Source: Closterium sp. NIES-65
Lineage: Eukaryota; Streptophyta; Zygnematophyceae; Desmidiales; Closteriaceae
Assembly: GCA_948144175.1 (NCBI GenBank)
Contig: CANXME010002094.1
Span: 427,137 to 491,136, forward strand
Direction of reading: 5' to 3'
DNA length: 64,000 nt
Positions 11,501 to 21,800 of the stretch are shown piece by piece (the stretch's first letter is position 1; each line of letters begins with the position of its first letter). The notes beneath the pieces were generated by a model. The model was not told the origin of the DNA. It saw only the letters and a program-made list of their open reading frames with translations, and ran no database searches. The translations under genes and the position numbers were made by a program.

Positions 11501-12829
11501 CACACGCCAACCGGGGGCGGGACAAGGGAAAATCGCCACGCGCCCTAGGCGCGCGACCGGAAAAAAGAAGTAGCAGCGGAAGCATGAGGCAGGCCCACAG
11601 GCCAAGTCGTAACGCGCTTTGATACCATATCGAAAATAGTTGAACGAGAATGAACTAAGTTTGACTAGGGCCTAGGCTTAGGAGCCTAGGCCCGAGGTAG
11701 GATGTCGAGTGGTTCTTGCCTCGGGTGAGAGAGTCGAGAAGTTGGAAAGGAAAGTGATAAATGTTCACTTAGCACAAGGGTACATATAGCAAACAAATGA
11801 AGAGGTGCACCACCTACAAATTTAATAACTACACTACAGCTAGAACTACATGCAGTTATAAAAACATAATTCTGACACCACAGCCCAGGAGGAAACAAGG
11901 AAGTTACTTTTGAGGGTGTCGACTCGGACGGCCACCCTGCACGCTTCACCTTGAGGCTGCATGAGGACGAGCAAGAGGAATTTGATGGGCCTGGGACCCA
12001 CGATGCTTGCATTGAGGTCTGCACCCAGTTTGACGAGGTGGTCGTGCACCAACTTCTTCATCGGCTTGGCGATCTGGAAGGGATGTCTGGGGCAAGGCTA
12101 TTCACCCTTGACAAGTACCCGCTGGATCGAGGAGAGAGGAACCGCAGGTGCATGGAGTGGCTGGAGTTGCTAGTGACCCTTTTCAAGGCCGACCAGACCG
12201 AGAAGATCCTGCACGGTAAGCCCATGTTTGTGTAGTTCTCATGTAAGTGTTATAATTGGCATTGCATATGTTGTGTTTCACTGTATATTCACTAAGCATC
12301 GTCTACTGTTACTCTTCCTCCCCCACCAGGAATCAACAAGCGTCGTGCGGAAAAGGAGCTGCGCATGTTCTCCTCGGTGCTTGCAGGAGCCACAAAGAAC
12401 GAACGCAGCTTCCACGCTTGGCTCACTGCCATGCTCAAGACACCCGACTGGCGGGACAACTACCCCAACCTTCTGCTTCTGTGGGTGGCAGTAGCCGTAC
12501 TGCCGCTAAGCACAGTGGAGTACGAGCGGGGATTCTCTCGCCAGAACATCATCAAGTCGTGGCAGAGAGGCGCGCTGAAAGATGCACGCCTAGGAGACCT
12601 CATGTGCATGAGTCTCATGGACTACGAGCCCAAGTGGGATGAAATTGTGACCATCTGGAGGAGCTACAAGAAGCGCAAGCCCCAAAGCAACGCTCCACTC
12701 CCGCCTGCAGGAAGGCAACAGAGCAAGAAGAGTAGGGAGGTTGATCACGAGATGGAAGTGGTAGACTTAGACGCTGAGAAAGATGCAGTTGACAATGATG
12801 ATGACGATGGATTTCCTGACTGGATGTAG
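8541..12829 (+). pseudogene. hAT transposase, multi-exon and decayed
   Basis: Parts in order are: an N-terminal segment from the ATG at 8541; a BED-type zinc finger (KCTLC at about 9035, then HAGTAKH at about 9108) with an in-frame TAG between its halves near 9096; the catalytic region SIDEST with KHFIIFITFI (9550-9610), then STDGAAVMMG (9755) and SIAHR (9845, where Cys is usual in place of Ser); VRWLSRGDAVQRLL (10110-10165); and the C-terminal dimerisation domain NYPNLLLLWVAVAVLPLSTV to DLMCMSL (12460-12615). The end is very acidic, with the stop at 12827. Further stops lie at about 9710 and 10026. Introns are likely near 9369-9462, 9855-9946, 10235-10265 and 12216-12330. The stops and the LTR insertion make it inactive. 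Confidence 0.85.
10587..11877 (-). mobile_element. TRIM-like LTR retroelement without coding capacity
   Basis: Two 250 bp direct repeats (10587-10836 and 11628-11877) differ at about four positions. On the minus strand the LTR starts TGTCAGAATTATG and ends TTTTCGATA. It is followed directly by TGGTATCAAAGCGCG (11613-11627), a Met-tRNA primer site, and a polypurine tract ACGGGGGGA precedes the other LTR. The 791 bp interior has no conserved domain and contains a repeat of cgtgccacggggcgcacgac. The size and lack of genes fit a terminal-repeat retrotransposon in miniature. Flanking 5-mers (TCACG and CCACA) are not a clear duplication. The terminal TG...TA is atypical. Confidence 0.85.
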
Positions 12830-13162
12830 GTAGGGTAGTTAGTTAGTTAGTTCTATTCTAACTGTGATCTTGTGAGGGCTAAGCAGCAGCAATAGTAGTA
12901 TTAGTAGTTGTAGTAATATGAATGTAGGCAAAGTTGTATGAGAAGTGGAGTAGGCTTGCTTCAATATGACTTCTAGGGCTACAACAAGCACAATCAGACT
13001 TTTACTTGAGTGTACTCTGAAAGTTTCATACTTTTTTTAAAACACACTCTGACCTTTCAGACTTTTTTTTAGACAACTTTGAGGATTTCAGACTAATACT
13101 AAGAGAGAGTCTGACGAATCAAACAGGCCAAAAACGAATCTGAGGGCCTGGTGGGGGGGTAG

Positions 13163-13443
13163 TGTAAGGAATTTTGCTAATTCCTTACTAAGGCATCTCT
13201 TACGCGTACAAATTCCAACTTTTCGGAATTCAGGCTCGGTCCGTCGACCTCGCCTTCCGAACGTCCTCCGCATCGCCTCCGGGTTTTCCAAACCCAAACC
13301 TGCACCCAACCTTTGTGCGACTCCGCGACCTCGGCCTAGCTAGCTTTGCTATATATTGCCTAGGCCTCGTTGTTTGCTCAGTAGTTGTAATCACTTCCGC
13401 ATTATTGAATACTGCGCACTCTTCGTTCGTATAACTCATAACA
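13163..13443 (+). repeat. 3' LTR of the Gypsy remnant
   Basis: The segment starts TGTAAGGAATTTTGC just after the polypurine stretch ggtgggggggtag and ends CTCATAACA. An internal TATA-like gctatatattgcc lies near 13351. The G-rich tract is the continuation of the one broken at 7851 by the hAT element, so this should be the right LTR of the Gypsy element whose chromodomain ends at 7837. The left LTR is outside the window. Length is 281 bp. Confidence 0.7.
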
Positions 13444-13996
13444 CCATTTCTACTAGGGATGGTCACCAGCCGCCGAGTTACAAATTGTCAATGGCAAATT
13501 AATAAATGCATCAACTTACGGTACATCAGAAGTCGGTAATTTGTGCTCCTCAATATTTTACCTCACCAATTGCCTTTAATATACTTCTAATAAATTATTT
13601 AATATTGACCCTTGACATTTTTTTACTTTCTCCATGATGCAAATTTCATTACACATTAATCAAATTCTGCTGATATAAGGTGTTTCTTGTCTATCTTATT
13701 TGTAGAAAACAACTTGTGTAAGCCCGTTTGTGGCATAGTCTGGAAAGTGCTTCTTTATACCTCAACGCATGATATAAAGTACATTATTAGCGTTTCACGA
13801 AAGTGAGCCGGCTTTCATCGAAGCAGCACTCTCCAGGCATCTGAACTCCACAACTCGCGGATAACGCATTCCTGCGTCGAACCGAAGCATAGTCGTCAGT
13901 TCGGCTCGTAGGTTCGATTGTTGATTGTCCTTCTGTGCATCCGCGTTACTTTGCCGTCGTTCTTAGATCAATCAAGCACAGTTTTGGCGAGAGGAG
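13444..13996. promoter_or_regulatory. Intergenic region and SEM1 upstream sequence
   Basis: No gene is visible. The first 350 bases are AT-rich, unlike most of the window. The last 200 bases before the SEM1 start become GC-richer and should hold its promoter and 5' UTR. No clear TATA box is seen close to the start. Confidence 0.4.
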
Positions 13997-15161
13997 ATGG
14001 CGGGACAGACGGAGCCGAAGCAGACGCCGGAGGACGTCAAGATGGACGTCTTCGAGGACGACGACGAGTTCGAGGAGTTCGAAAATGAAGGTGCGTCTTA
14101 CGGGCGAACGAGTTTATAGATCACGTCTCGCGATTCGGTTCTGCGGTAAAGATCCTTCCTATCCAGATAGTTCTGGCCGCGTACTATGACGCTGATTGGT
14201 GTGAGTTAGGACCAACCATATTCACGAAAAGCGGTGAGACGTCTTGATTTCACGCGAGAGTGTTTCAGTCAACCGTTGCCTGTAGATATGATTTTCAGTT
14301 TTCTCTTCACAATTGGAAACGCTGCGTTCGTAGAATAATATTGTTCCTCCCAGGACACTATAGTCCGGTTGCGACGTCTGTGTTCCGTGTGCCTCCGGAC
14401 ACCCTTATCGTTGATGACTCCGAATGTCCCGCGTGACCTCCCCATATGTCCTTCTGATGCGTGCCAGCTGGGACCTGGTGCTTCCTCGCATATGCATCCC
14501 GCGTGATATCCGTGTTCGGACGGGTGACGTGATCCCCGCTTGACCTTCTCGTGGCGCGCGGAGTCTGCTCCCCACATCCATGCTGTTCCCCACATCCATG
14601 CTGCTCCCTACATCCATGCTGTTCCCCACATCCATGCTGCTCCCCACATCCATGCTGCTCCCCACATCCATGCTGCTCCCCACATCCATGCTGCTCCCCA
14701 CATCCATGCTGCTCCCCACATCCATGCTGCGGATTGGGACGAGCGCACACGGGTCGTGGGGGTGGTGGTGCACCACCAACAATAGGACAGCTGGGATGAC
14801 GTTGCGCACTTTTACCCCTCCCGTTCCACCACCCCCTTCCCCGTTCCCCCCTTCCTCTCCCCTGCCCTCTCTCGCCCCCCACTCCTCTATGTTTCAGATT
14901 GGGATGAGGCCGCACAGGACGTGGAGGGGGTGCACCAGTGGGAGGACGAATGGGGATGACTCTGCATTCCTCCTCTCCTCCCTTTCCTGCATCACCCTCA
15001 CCTCTCCTTCTCCTCATTTCCCCCGCCTCCATCTCACAGACTGGGACGAGAGTGCGCAGGACGTGGAGGTGGTGCACCAGTGGGAGGACGACTGGGACGA
15101 TGATGACGTCAACGACGACTTCTCTCAGCAGCTCAGAGCCGAGCTTGAGAAGTCCACATAG
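13997..15161 (+). CDS. SEM1: SEM1/DSS1 proteasome lid subunit
   Basis: SEM1 (DSS1, Rpn15) is a small acidic, largely disordered subunit of the 19S proteasome lid; in other eukaryotes it also binds BRCA2 and the TREX-2 complex. Exon 1 is 13997-14090 (MAGQTEPKQTPEDVKMDVFE then a DDDEFEEFENE tract, donor GAAG|GTGCG). The final exon is 15040-15161, with acceptor CTCACAG and the motif DWDE...VHQWEDDWDDDDVNDDFS, then LRAELEKS and the stop TAG. The join is in phase and gives 71 residues, the usual size. Two damaged copies of the last exon precede it (about 14732 and 14898). The 18 bp repeat 14567-14731 also lies in the intron. The gene faces UBP6 tail to tail. Confidence 0.92.
14567..14731 (+). repeat. 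18 bp minisatellite in the SEM1 intron
   Basis: About nine tandem units of ctgctccccacatccatg (variants with tt and cta). It ends exactly where the first decayed copy of SEM1 exon 2 begins. Confidence 0.9.
14732..14790 (+). pseudogene. Decayed copy 1 of SEM1 exon 2
   Basis: The sequence gattgggacgagcgcac onwards, with gtggtgcacca, matches the start of the true exon (15040) with small indels. It lacks an AG acceptor (CTGCGG precedes it) and runs into a stop, so it is not usable. Confidence 0.75.
14898..14957 (+). pseudogene. Partial copy 2 of SEM1 exon 2 with intact acceptor
   Basis: The copy reads DWDEAAQDVEGVHQWEDEWG and then a TGA. A good acceptor (tatgtttcag) precedes it. It matches the true exon over about 60 bp. 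If spliced to exon 1 it would give a truncated protein of about 51 residues that lacks the C-terminal helix. Confidence 0.8.
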
Positions 15162-15825
15162 TGTCGGATGACATAGCTACGTGCCCTTGAGTCTTACACA
15201 TGACAGGTCAACATCTGTGCTCAGCTCACTCAGTTGGGGTACTTCAGTAATCCAGCTTCTTCCCAGCAGATAGAGCGGAGGAGCTTGTTGATGAGTCCTC
15301 ATACCCTGGCTGGGTGGCATATGGTACTCTCAACATCACAGGTTTCGTGCGCGCGCTTTGGTACTGCGCTTCCTGGAACAATCCTGTATATTGAGTTGAG
15401 TAATTTAGTTACGGTAATTTCACGTGCAGCTTGAGATGAGCAGCTGTTCTAGCTGTTTGGCAGCAGGTGCAAATTTCTAAAACAAGGCAGCTGCTTTCCA
15501 CTCGGAAGATGACTGAAACTCAAATCAATATGAATTTTCAAATCATTTCAAATGAGACGTAAATACACAACCATTATTGACTAACATCCATGATGACTTG
15601 CCGACAGACAAGGTACGGTAGTTGAAATGAAACCAAACTTGCAACCATACAGCAACCATAACATGCCATCACCATCAAATCACAATCCATGCCAATGTGA
15701 CCCAGTACAGTACTACACAGCATGGCTTGTGCTGCCTGCAACCCTCTGCCACCTGTGCTCCAGCCAGCCAGAGAGGGGGAGTAATGGCCGTGAAGATTCA
15801 GCGAGAGAAGAGAGGAGAAGCAGGG
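15162..15825. other. 3' intergenic region between SEM1 and UBP6
   Basis: The two genes converge here. I see no ORF with family features, no RNA gene and no transposon end. The region should hold both 3' UTRs. Confidence 0.5.
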
Positions 15826-18800
15826 CTATCCAAGGCGGGCCTTGTAGAGCAGAATATATGCCATGTGCCAGTCACCTGTAGCAAGGGGGAGAGGCATGAG
15901 ATGAAGAGTGTAGATGTGGAAAAGGCTTAGCATGTAAATAGCTGCATCTGGCCACATGGTGTGTGATGCCACATGGTGTGTGATGCCACATGGTGTGTGA
16001 TGCCACATGGTGTGTGATGCCACATGGTGTGTGATGCCACATGGTGTGTGATGCCACATGGCAGAAACTAGCAGCGCAGCTACTGAGTGTGATAAGAACG
16101 ATGATTTGTGACTGTATACGTGATTATGAGGCATATGACTACAAGGCACGTGACTATAACAAGGCATGCAACAACCCCACTGCTCACCTCCGCCTGCGAG
16201 GTTGACGATCTCCTCCTCATTGCACATGATTGATTGTGACTATACCGTGCGTGACACAACCGGACACGTGACCACAAGGCACGTGGCAGGCACACTGCTC
16301 ACCTCCCCCTGCGAGGTTGATGATCTCCTCCTCGTTGCGCATGATGGGCTGCTCGTCATCAAACTCGATCCACTTGCCTGCAGGGGAGAGAAGGACGAGG
16401 AGGGTTAGGAAAGGGAAGAAAGGGGTTTGACCTTGAGGGTACAGGGCATGATTGGCTGCTTGTCATCGAACTCGATTCACTTGCCTGAAAGCAAGCAGAA
16501 GGGAGCGAAGGAGGGGGATAAGGAGAGAGGGTGGGAGAGAGTTGAAGGGTGGGAGAGAGTTGAAGGGTAGGGGACACAAGTGCCTGCCGTGCACACGGAG
16601 GGCGACGGAGGTTGGCATGCAGTGTGGTGGGGAATGACACAAGGTACAAGGTACAAGCAACGTATATGTGAGAATTTCAAGGGAGTTACTGACAGCATGA
16701 GTGAGTGCTTGGGATGAAAGGGACTGGGCAGGAAATTCTTAGCGTTGAAACATGTCCCAACAGGACAATGCATGGATATGATCGGGCAGCGTAAATCATT
16801 GGTGTATGATGCGGTGAGCCATGGAAGAATAAAATATGGGATGGGGTGGGATGGGATGAGACCGGACAGAGTGACGAAACATGCGGCAACTTTGGACAGG
16901 TTGGAAACACACTGTTCATGCCACATACCACTCTCCTTCTTCAGCCATTCATGCCACATATCGCACTGTACCACACTGTTCATGCCACATACCACTCTCC
17001 TGCTTAACCCATGCCACATAATGCCCTGAGTCCGCGCTCCTGCCCTTGTGTGTCAGCACTGCCGTCAGGTCAAACAGCCCTGTGGCTGGACGGGTGGGGT
17101 GGGAGGGGGTCGTTATTGGGAAGGAGGAGGGGGAGGGGAAGGAGAGCGGTGAGTGGGACGGGAGGGTCACGTAGGCCCCGCAGTGCGCATTGCTGGCCTT
17201 GTGTGACCGCACAGCTGAACAGCCCTTTGGATGGGTGGACCGGTAAGGAGCGGGGGAGGTAGGAAGCAGCACAGATGAATGGAATTGAGAGGATCACACA
17301 CTTGCCCAAAACCAAAGCCGCACTCCTGCCGTTGTGGCTCAGCACTGCCGCCAGGTTGAACAGCCCCGTGGGTGCGTTGAGGGATGGGCGGGATGGCGGG
17401 GGGGAGGGGGAGGAGGAGGAGGAGGGGGAGGAGGAGGAGGAGGAGGAGGAGGAGGAGGAGGAGGAGGAGGAGGAGGAGGAGGAGGAGGAGGAGGAGGAGG
17501 AGGAGGAGGAGGAGGAGGAATCTGAGAGAAGATAAGGGAATGTATGGCGGCTGCATAGGTTTCAAAGGATCTGCGAGTAAAGGGCAACAAAAACGCCTTG
17601 AGATCACAAAAACGCCTTGAGATCACACAAACGCCTTGAGATCACACAAACGCCTTGAGATCACACAAACGCCTTGAGATCACACAAACGCCTTGAGATC
17701 ACACAAACGCCTTGAGATCACAAAAACGCCTTGAGATCACAGCACTAGCAAGAACGGAACAGATGGATGCGCCACATTCAGATAGAAGGGAATTTATTTT
17801 AAAAAAATCAAGAATATTATTTTAATCATATAGCACGTATGGGAAAAAGGACCCCTTTCTCCCATGGCCCCACAGGAAGCAGTGGGCTGCACAGCAGGAG
17901 ACCGGGCAAGGTGGCAGCTAATTGTTACCTAATGGAGACAGATGCCCATGGTCATGGCCCCTACCTTCTCCGCTCTCCTTGCTGTCTGCGGCTGTGGCGG
18001 CAGTCGCATCAGAAGCCTGCATGGTGAAGGTGGGTCCGAGGAGAGAGCGCAGTGCAGAGGGAGGTGGGATGATTCAGGGAAGGAATGAATGTAGGGTGGG
18101 ATGATTCAGGGAAGGAATGAATGTAGGGTGGGATGAGTCAGAAAAGAAAAGAGACAAGCTTTCTCTCACACAAACCGCCTTGCTGGTTCCTTCAGTGGCC
18201 ACCCCTTCAGTCATCCTTTGCACCTCTGCTTGTCCCCTATCTCTTGCAGCTCTTCTTCATAGCCCTCCCGTCCTTCCTATCCCACAATCCCCTCTGTAAC
18301 ACTACCCCAATCCCACAAGTCACACTCCATTGTCCCTCACCTTTCCAAGTACAGCCTTCATCCCTCCATCCCTCCTCACATGCCCAGATGGACACTTCAT
18401 CCCTCCCTCCTCCTCACCTGTGCGGTCGCAGTCCCATCCACATCCATTGCTGCTCCTCCCCCTCCCTCCTCCTTCCCCTCTCCTGCCTCCCCCGCTCCGC
18501 CCTTCGCCTCTGCTCCCTGTGCCGCCCCCCCTGTCTTCCCCTCCGCACTCCCACTCCCCTCCGCTGCCCCTCCCAGCCCCTTAGCCGCACTGCCCCCTTC
18601 CACCTCCATCTTCTCCCCCTCCTTCCCCCCCGCGTCCGCCTCCCCCTCCTTGCCCTTCCCCTTGCCCTCAACCAATCCCGCCTTGATGTCATCCGCCAGG
18701 CGCAGGCGCTGGGGGGGGAGGGGGGACGGGGGGCGGGAGAGGGAGGAGGGTGAGGGGGAAAGGGAAGGAGGAGTGTGATTAGAACCACCAAGCAGACGTC

Positions 18801-21800
18801 GCAAGCACCCCAGCATGGGGGAGCGGGGTATCACAACAAGCGCCTCCCCCTCCACCAGCCCTGCCTTTATGTCATCCGCCAGGCGCAGGCGCTGGGGAGA
18901 GGGGGGAAGGGGGAAGAGTGCGGGGAGGGGGGGAGAGGGGGAAAAAGAGGGGGGAAGAGAGGGAAGGATGGGATGAGGGTGGCGGAGCGGAGGGGATTGA
19001 GTGGATGATGCAAGGAAGATACAACGTGTCCCTGGTAGGCACTGAAATGGAGAGTGGATGGCCCGATTCAGGTTTTGAGTCGAGTGGATGGCCCGATTCA
19101 GGTTTTGAGTCGAGTGGATGGCCCGATTCAGGTTTTGAGTCGAGTGGATGGCCCGATTCAGGTTTTGAGTCGAGTGGATGGCCCGATTCAGGTTTTGAGT
19201 CGAGTGGATGGCCCGATTCAGGTTTTGAGTCGAGTGGATGGCCCGATTCAGGTTAAAATATCTTGTGGTGAGCTCTTTGGATAGAAAAAAACCCATGGGA
19301 AGAGAGACACCAGGCAGCTCGGAGCAAAGCTAGCCATGTGTAATTCAACAGCGAGACATGACCCTTTGTGCAAGAAACATGTTGTGTTGTTGTTGCACTG
19401 GCAACAACACATCATCGGCAGCAACAAACAAAGTGACGCTTGTTGAGTCGATTCGAAGACTGCCTCAACAATGTGACATGCAGATTCGAAGACCGCCTCA
19501 ACAATGTGACATGCAGATTCGAAGACCGCCTCAACAATGTGACATGCAGATTCGAAGACCGCCTCAACAATGTGACATGCAGATTCGAAGACCGCCTCAA
19601 CAATGTGACATGCAGATTCGAAGACCGCCTCAACAATGTGACATGCAGATTCGAAGACCGCCTCAACAATGTGACGTGCAGATTCGAAGACCGCCTCAAC
19701 AATGTGACATGCAGATTCGAAGACCGCCTCAACAATGTGACGTGCAGATTCGAAGACCGCCTCAACAATGTGACATGCAGATTCGAAGACCGCCTCAACA
19801 ATGTGACATGCAGATTCGAAGACCGCCTCAACAATGTGACATGCAGATTCGAAGACCGCCTCACATGCAGATTCGAAGACCGCCTCAACAATGTGACGTG
19901 CAGATTCGAAGACCGCCTCAACAATGTGACATGCAGATTCGAAGACCGCCTCAACAATGTGACGTGCAGATTCGAAGACCACCTCAACAATGTGACATGC
20001 AGATTCGAAGACCGCCTCAACAATGTGACATGCAGATTCGAAGACCGCCTCAACAATGTGACATGCAGATTCGAAGACCGCCTCAACAATGTGACATGCA
20101 GATTCGAAGACCGCCTCAACAATGTGACGTGCAGATTCGAAGACCGCCTCAACAATGTGACATGCAGATTCGAAGACCGCCTCAACAATGTGACGTGCAG
20201 ATTCGAAGACCGCCTCAACAATGTGACATGCAGATTCGAAGACCGCCTCAACAATGTGACATGCAGATTCGAAGACCGCCTCAACAATGTGACATGCAGA
20301 TTCGAAGACCGCCTCAACAATGTGACATGCAGATTCGAAGACCGCCTCAACAATGTGACATGCAGATTCGAAGACCGCCTCAACAATGTGACATGCAGAT
20401 TCGAAGACCGCCTCAACAATGTGACATGCAGATTCGAAGACCGCCTCAACAATGTGACATGCAGATTCGAAGACCGCCTCAACAATGTGACATGCAGATT
20501 CGAAGACCGCCTCAACAATGTGACATGCAGATTTCGTTTGAATTCTAGAAAGATATCGGCGCGGCTTGTAGCACTCACTTTCCTGGGCCCATCCAGCTTC
20601 GCTCTGAGCTCTGGCGTGCAGAAGTCATAGACGTCCAACACGAGGGGGTACGTCACCCTCTGTAACAACAGAGAGGAGGGGAGGGGGAAGAGGAAAAGGA
20701 AAGGAGGGGCAGAGAGGGCGGAAGAGGCAGGGAGGAGGAGCAGAGAGGGCGGAAGAGGCAGGGAGGAGGAGCAGAGAGGGCGGAAGAGGCAGGGAGGAGG
20801 AGCAGAGAGGGCGGAAGAGGCAGGGAGGAGGAGCAGAGAGGGCGGAAGAGGCAGGGAGGAGGAGCAGAGAGGGGGCCGCGTGCAGCTTGGCTCTGATCTC
20901 GGGTGTGCAGGATTCACAGACGTCTGGTTTTGAGGCCGGGCATGCATGTCACACACGAACAACACATGGGGCAAGGCATACATGGGGGTTAAGGCACAGT
21001 AAGGTCTGGTATGGTGGGGCATGGTAAGGTACGGTAAGGTACGGTAAGGAACGGTAAGGTACGGTAAGGAACGGTAAGGAACGGTAAGGTACGGTAAGGA
21101 ACGGTAAGGCATGGCAAGGTACTGACCCGGAGGATCTTGGCCTTCTGCTGCGACTCGCGCTTCCAGAAGAAACGCACAAACTGCACCGTGAGGTAGCTGG
21201 GGGGAGGGGCGGGAGGGGGGAGCAGTGGGAGAGGCCAAGAAAGGCTTGTTTGAATGCGTGGCATGCGCAGACACTCTCGCTTCCAGGAGAAACGCACGGA
21301 CTGCACTGTGTGGTAACTGGTGGGGGCAGTGCCACGGTGAGGAAAGGGGGGAGTAGGGAGCGAGGAATCACTCTTGAGAATTCCAAAAAAAATAATTCCC
21401 GAAATTGATTTCAACTTTGAGAGGGGGGGAGGAGTGAGGGATGCGGGAGAGGGAAAGAAGAGAGTTAGGCAAACAGAGAGTTGGGCAAACAGAGAGGGCT
21501 GGGAAGGCAAAGCAGCATTGGCACGCCGTGGACGCACAAGACGACAGGCTTCAAGCACACACAGTACAGCGAGCACAGAATGACTGATGTTGGAAGAAGA
21601 GGCAGGTGAGGGTTTACAGCAGTTGGGGACGGGACGAAGGCATGAGCATGGAATCCAAACACGCAGACAGACACCCACTGAGGGATGCGGGCACCAAGGG
21701 ACTCTCCTTGAGACGCCTCACAAATCACTAACTGCGGAAGACGGGCGATGAGAGACTCACTGGGGAAGACGGGCGATGAGAGACTCCTTTGCAAAGACAG

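Larger units (their letters stand above)
7852..13150 (+). mobile_element. hAT DNA transposon inserted in the Gypsy polypurine tract
   Basis: The ends are CAGGCCC (7852-7858) and GGGCCTG (13144-13150), an inverted pair. The flanking 8-mers GTTGGGGG (7844-7851) and GTGGGGGG (13151-13158) match at 7 of 8, the size hAT elements produce. Both ends hold clustered copies of TCAGACTTTTTTT and CTCTGA, the kind of subterminal repeats hAT transposases bind. Inside are a BED finger, a hAT transposase core and the hAT dimerisation domain. A smaller LTR element (10587-11877) is inserted in it. Confidence 0.88.

Noticed and set aside
13163..13443. Solo LTR explanation for 13163-13443
   Set aside because: A polypurine tract directly upstream, continuous with the Gypsy 3' end after removing the hAT, makes it the 3' LTR of that element rather than a solo LTR.
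19358..21274. Long ORFs of 396, 396 and 620 codons across a repeat
   Set aside because: They are read-through of a 33 bp minisatellite in several frames; UBP6 exons 11-12 on the minus strand explain the only conserved parts.
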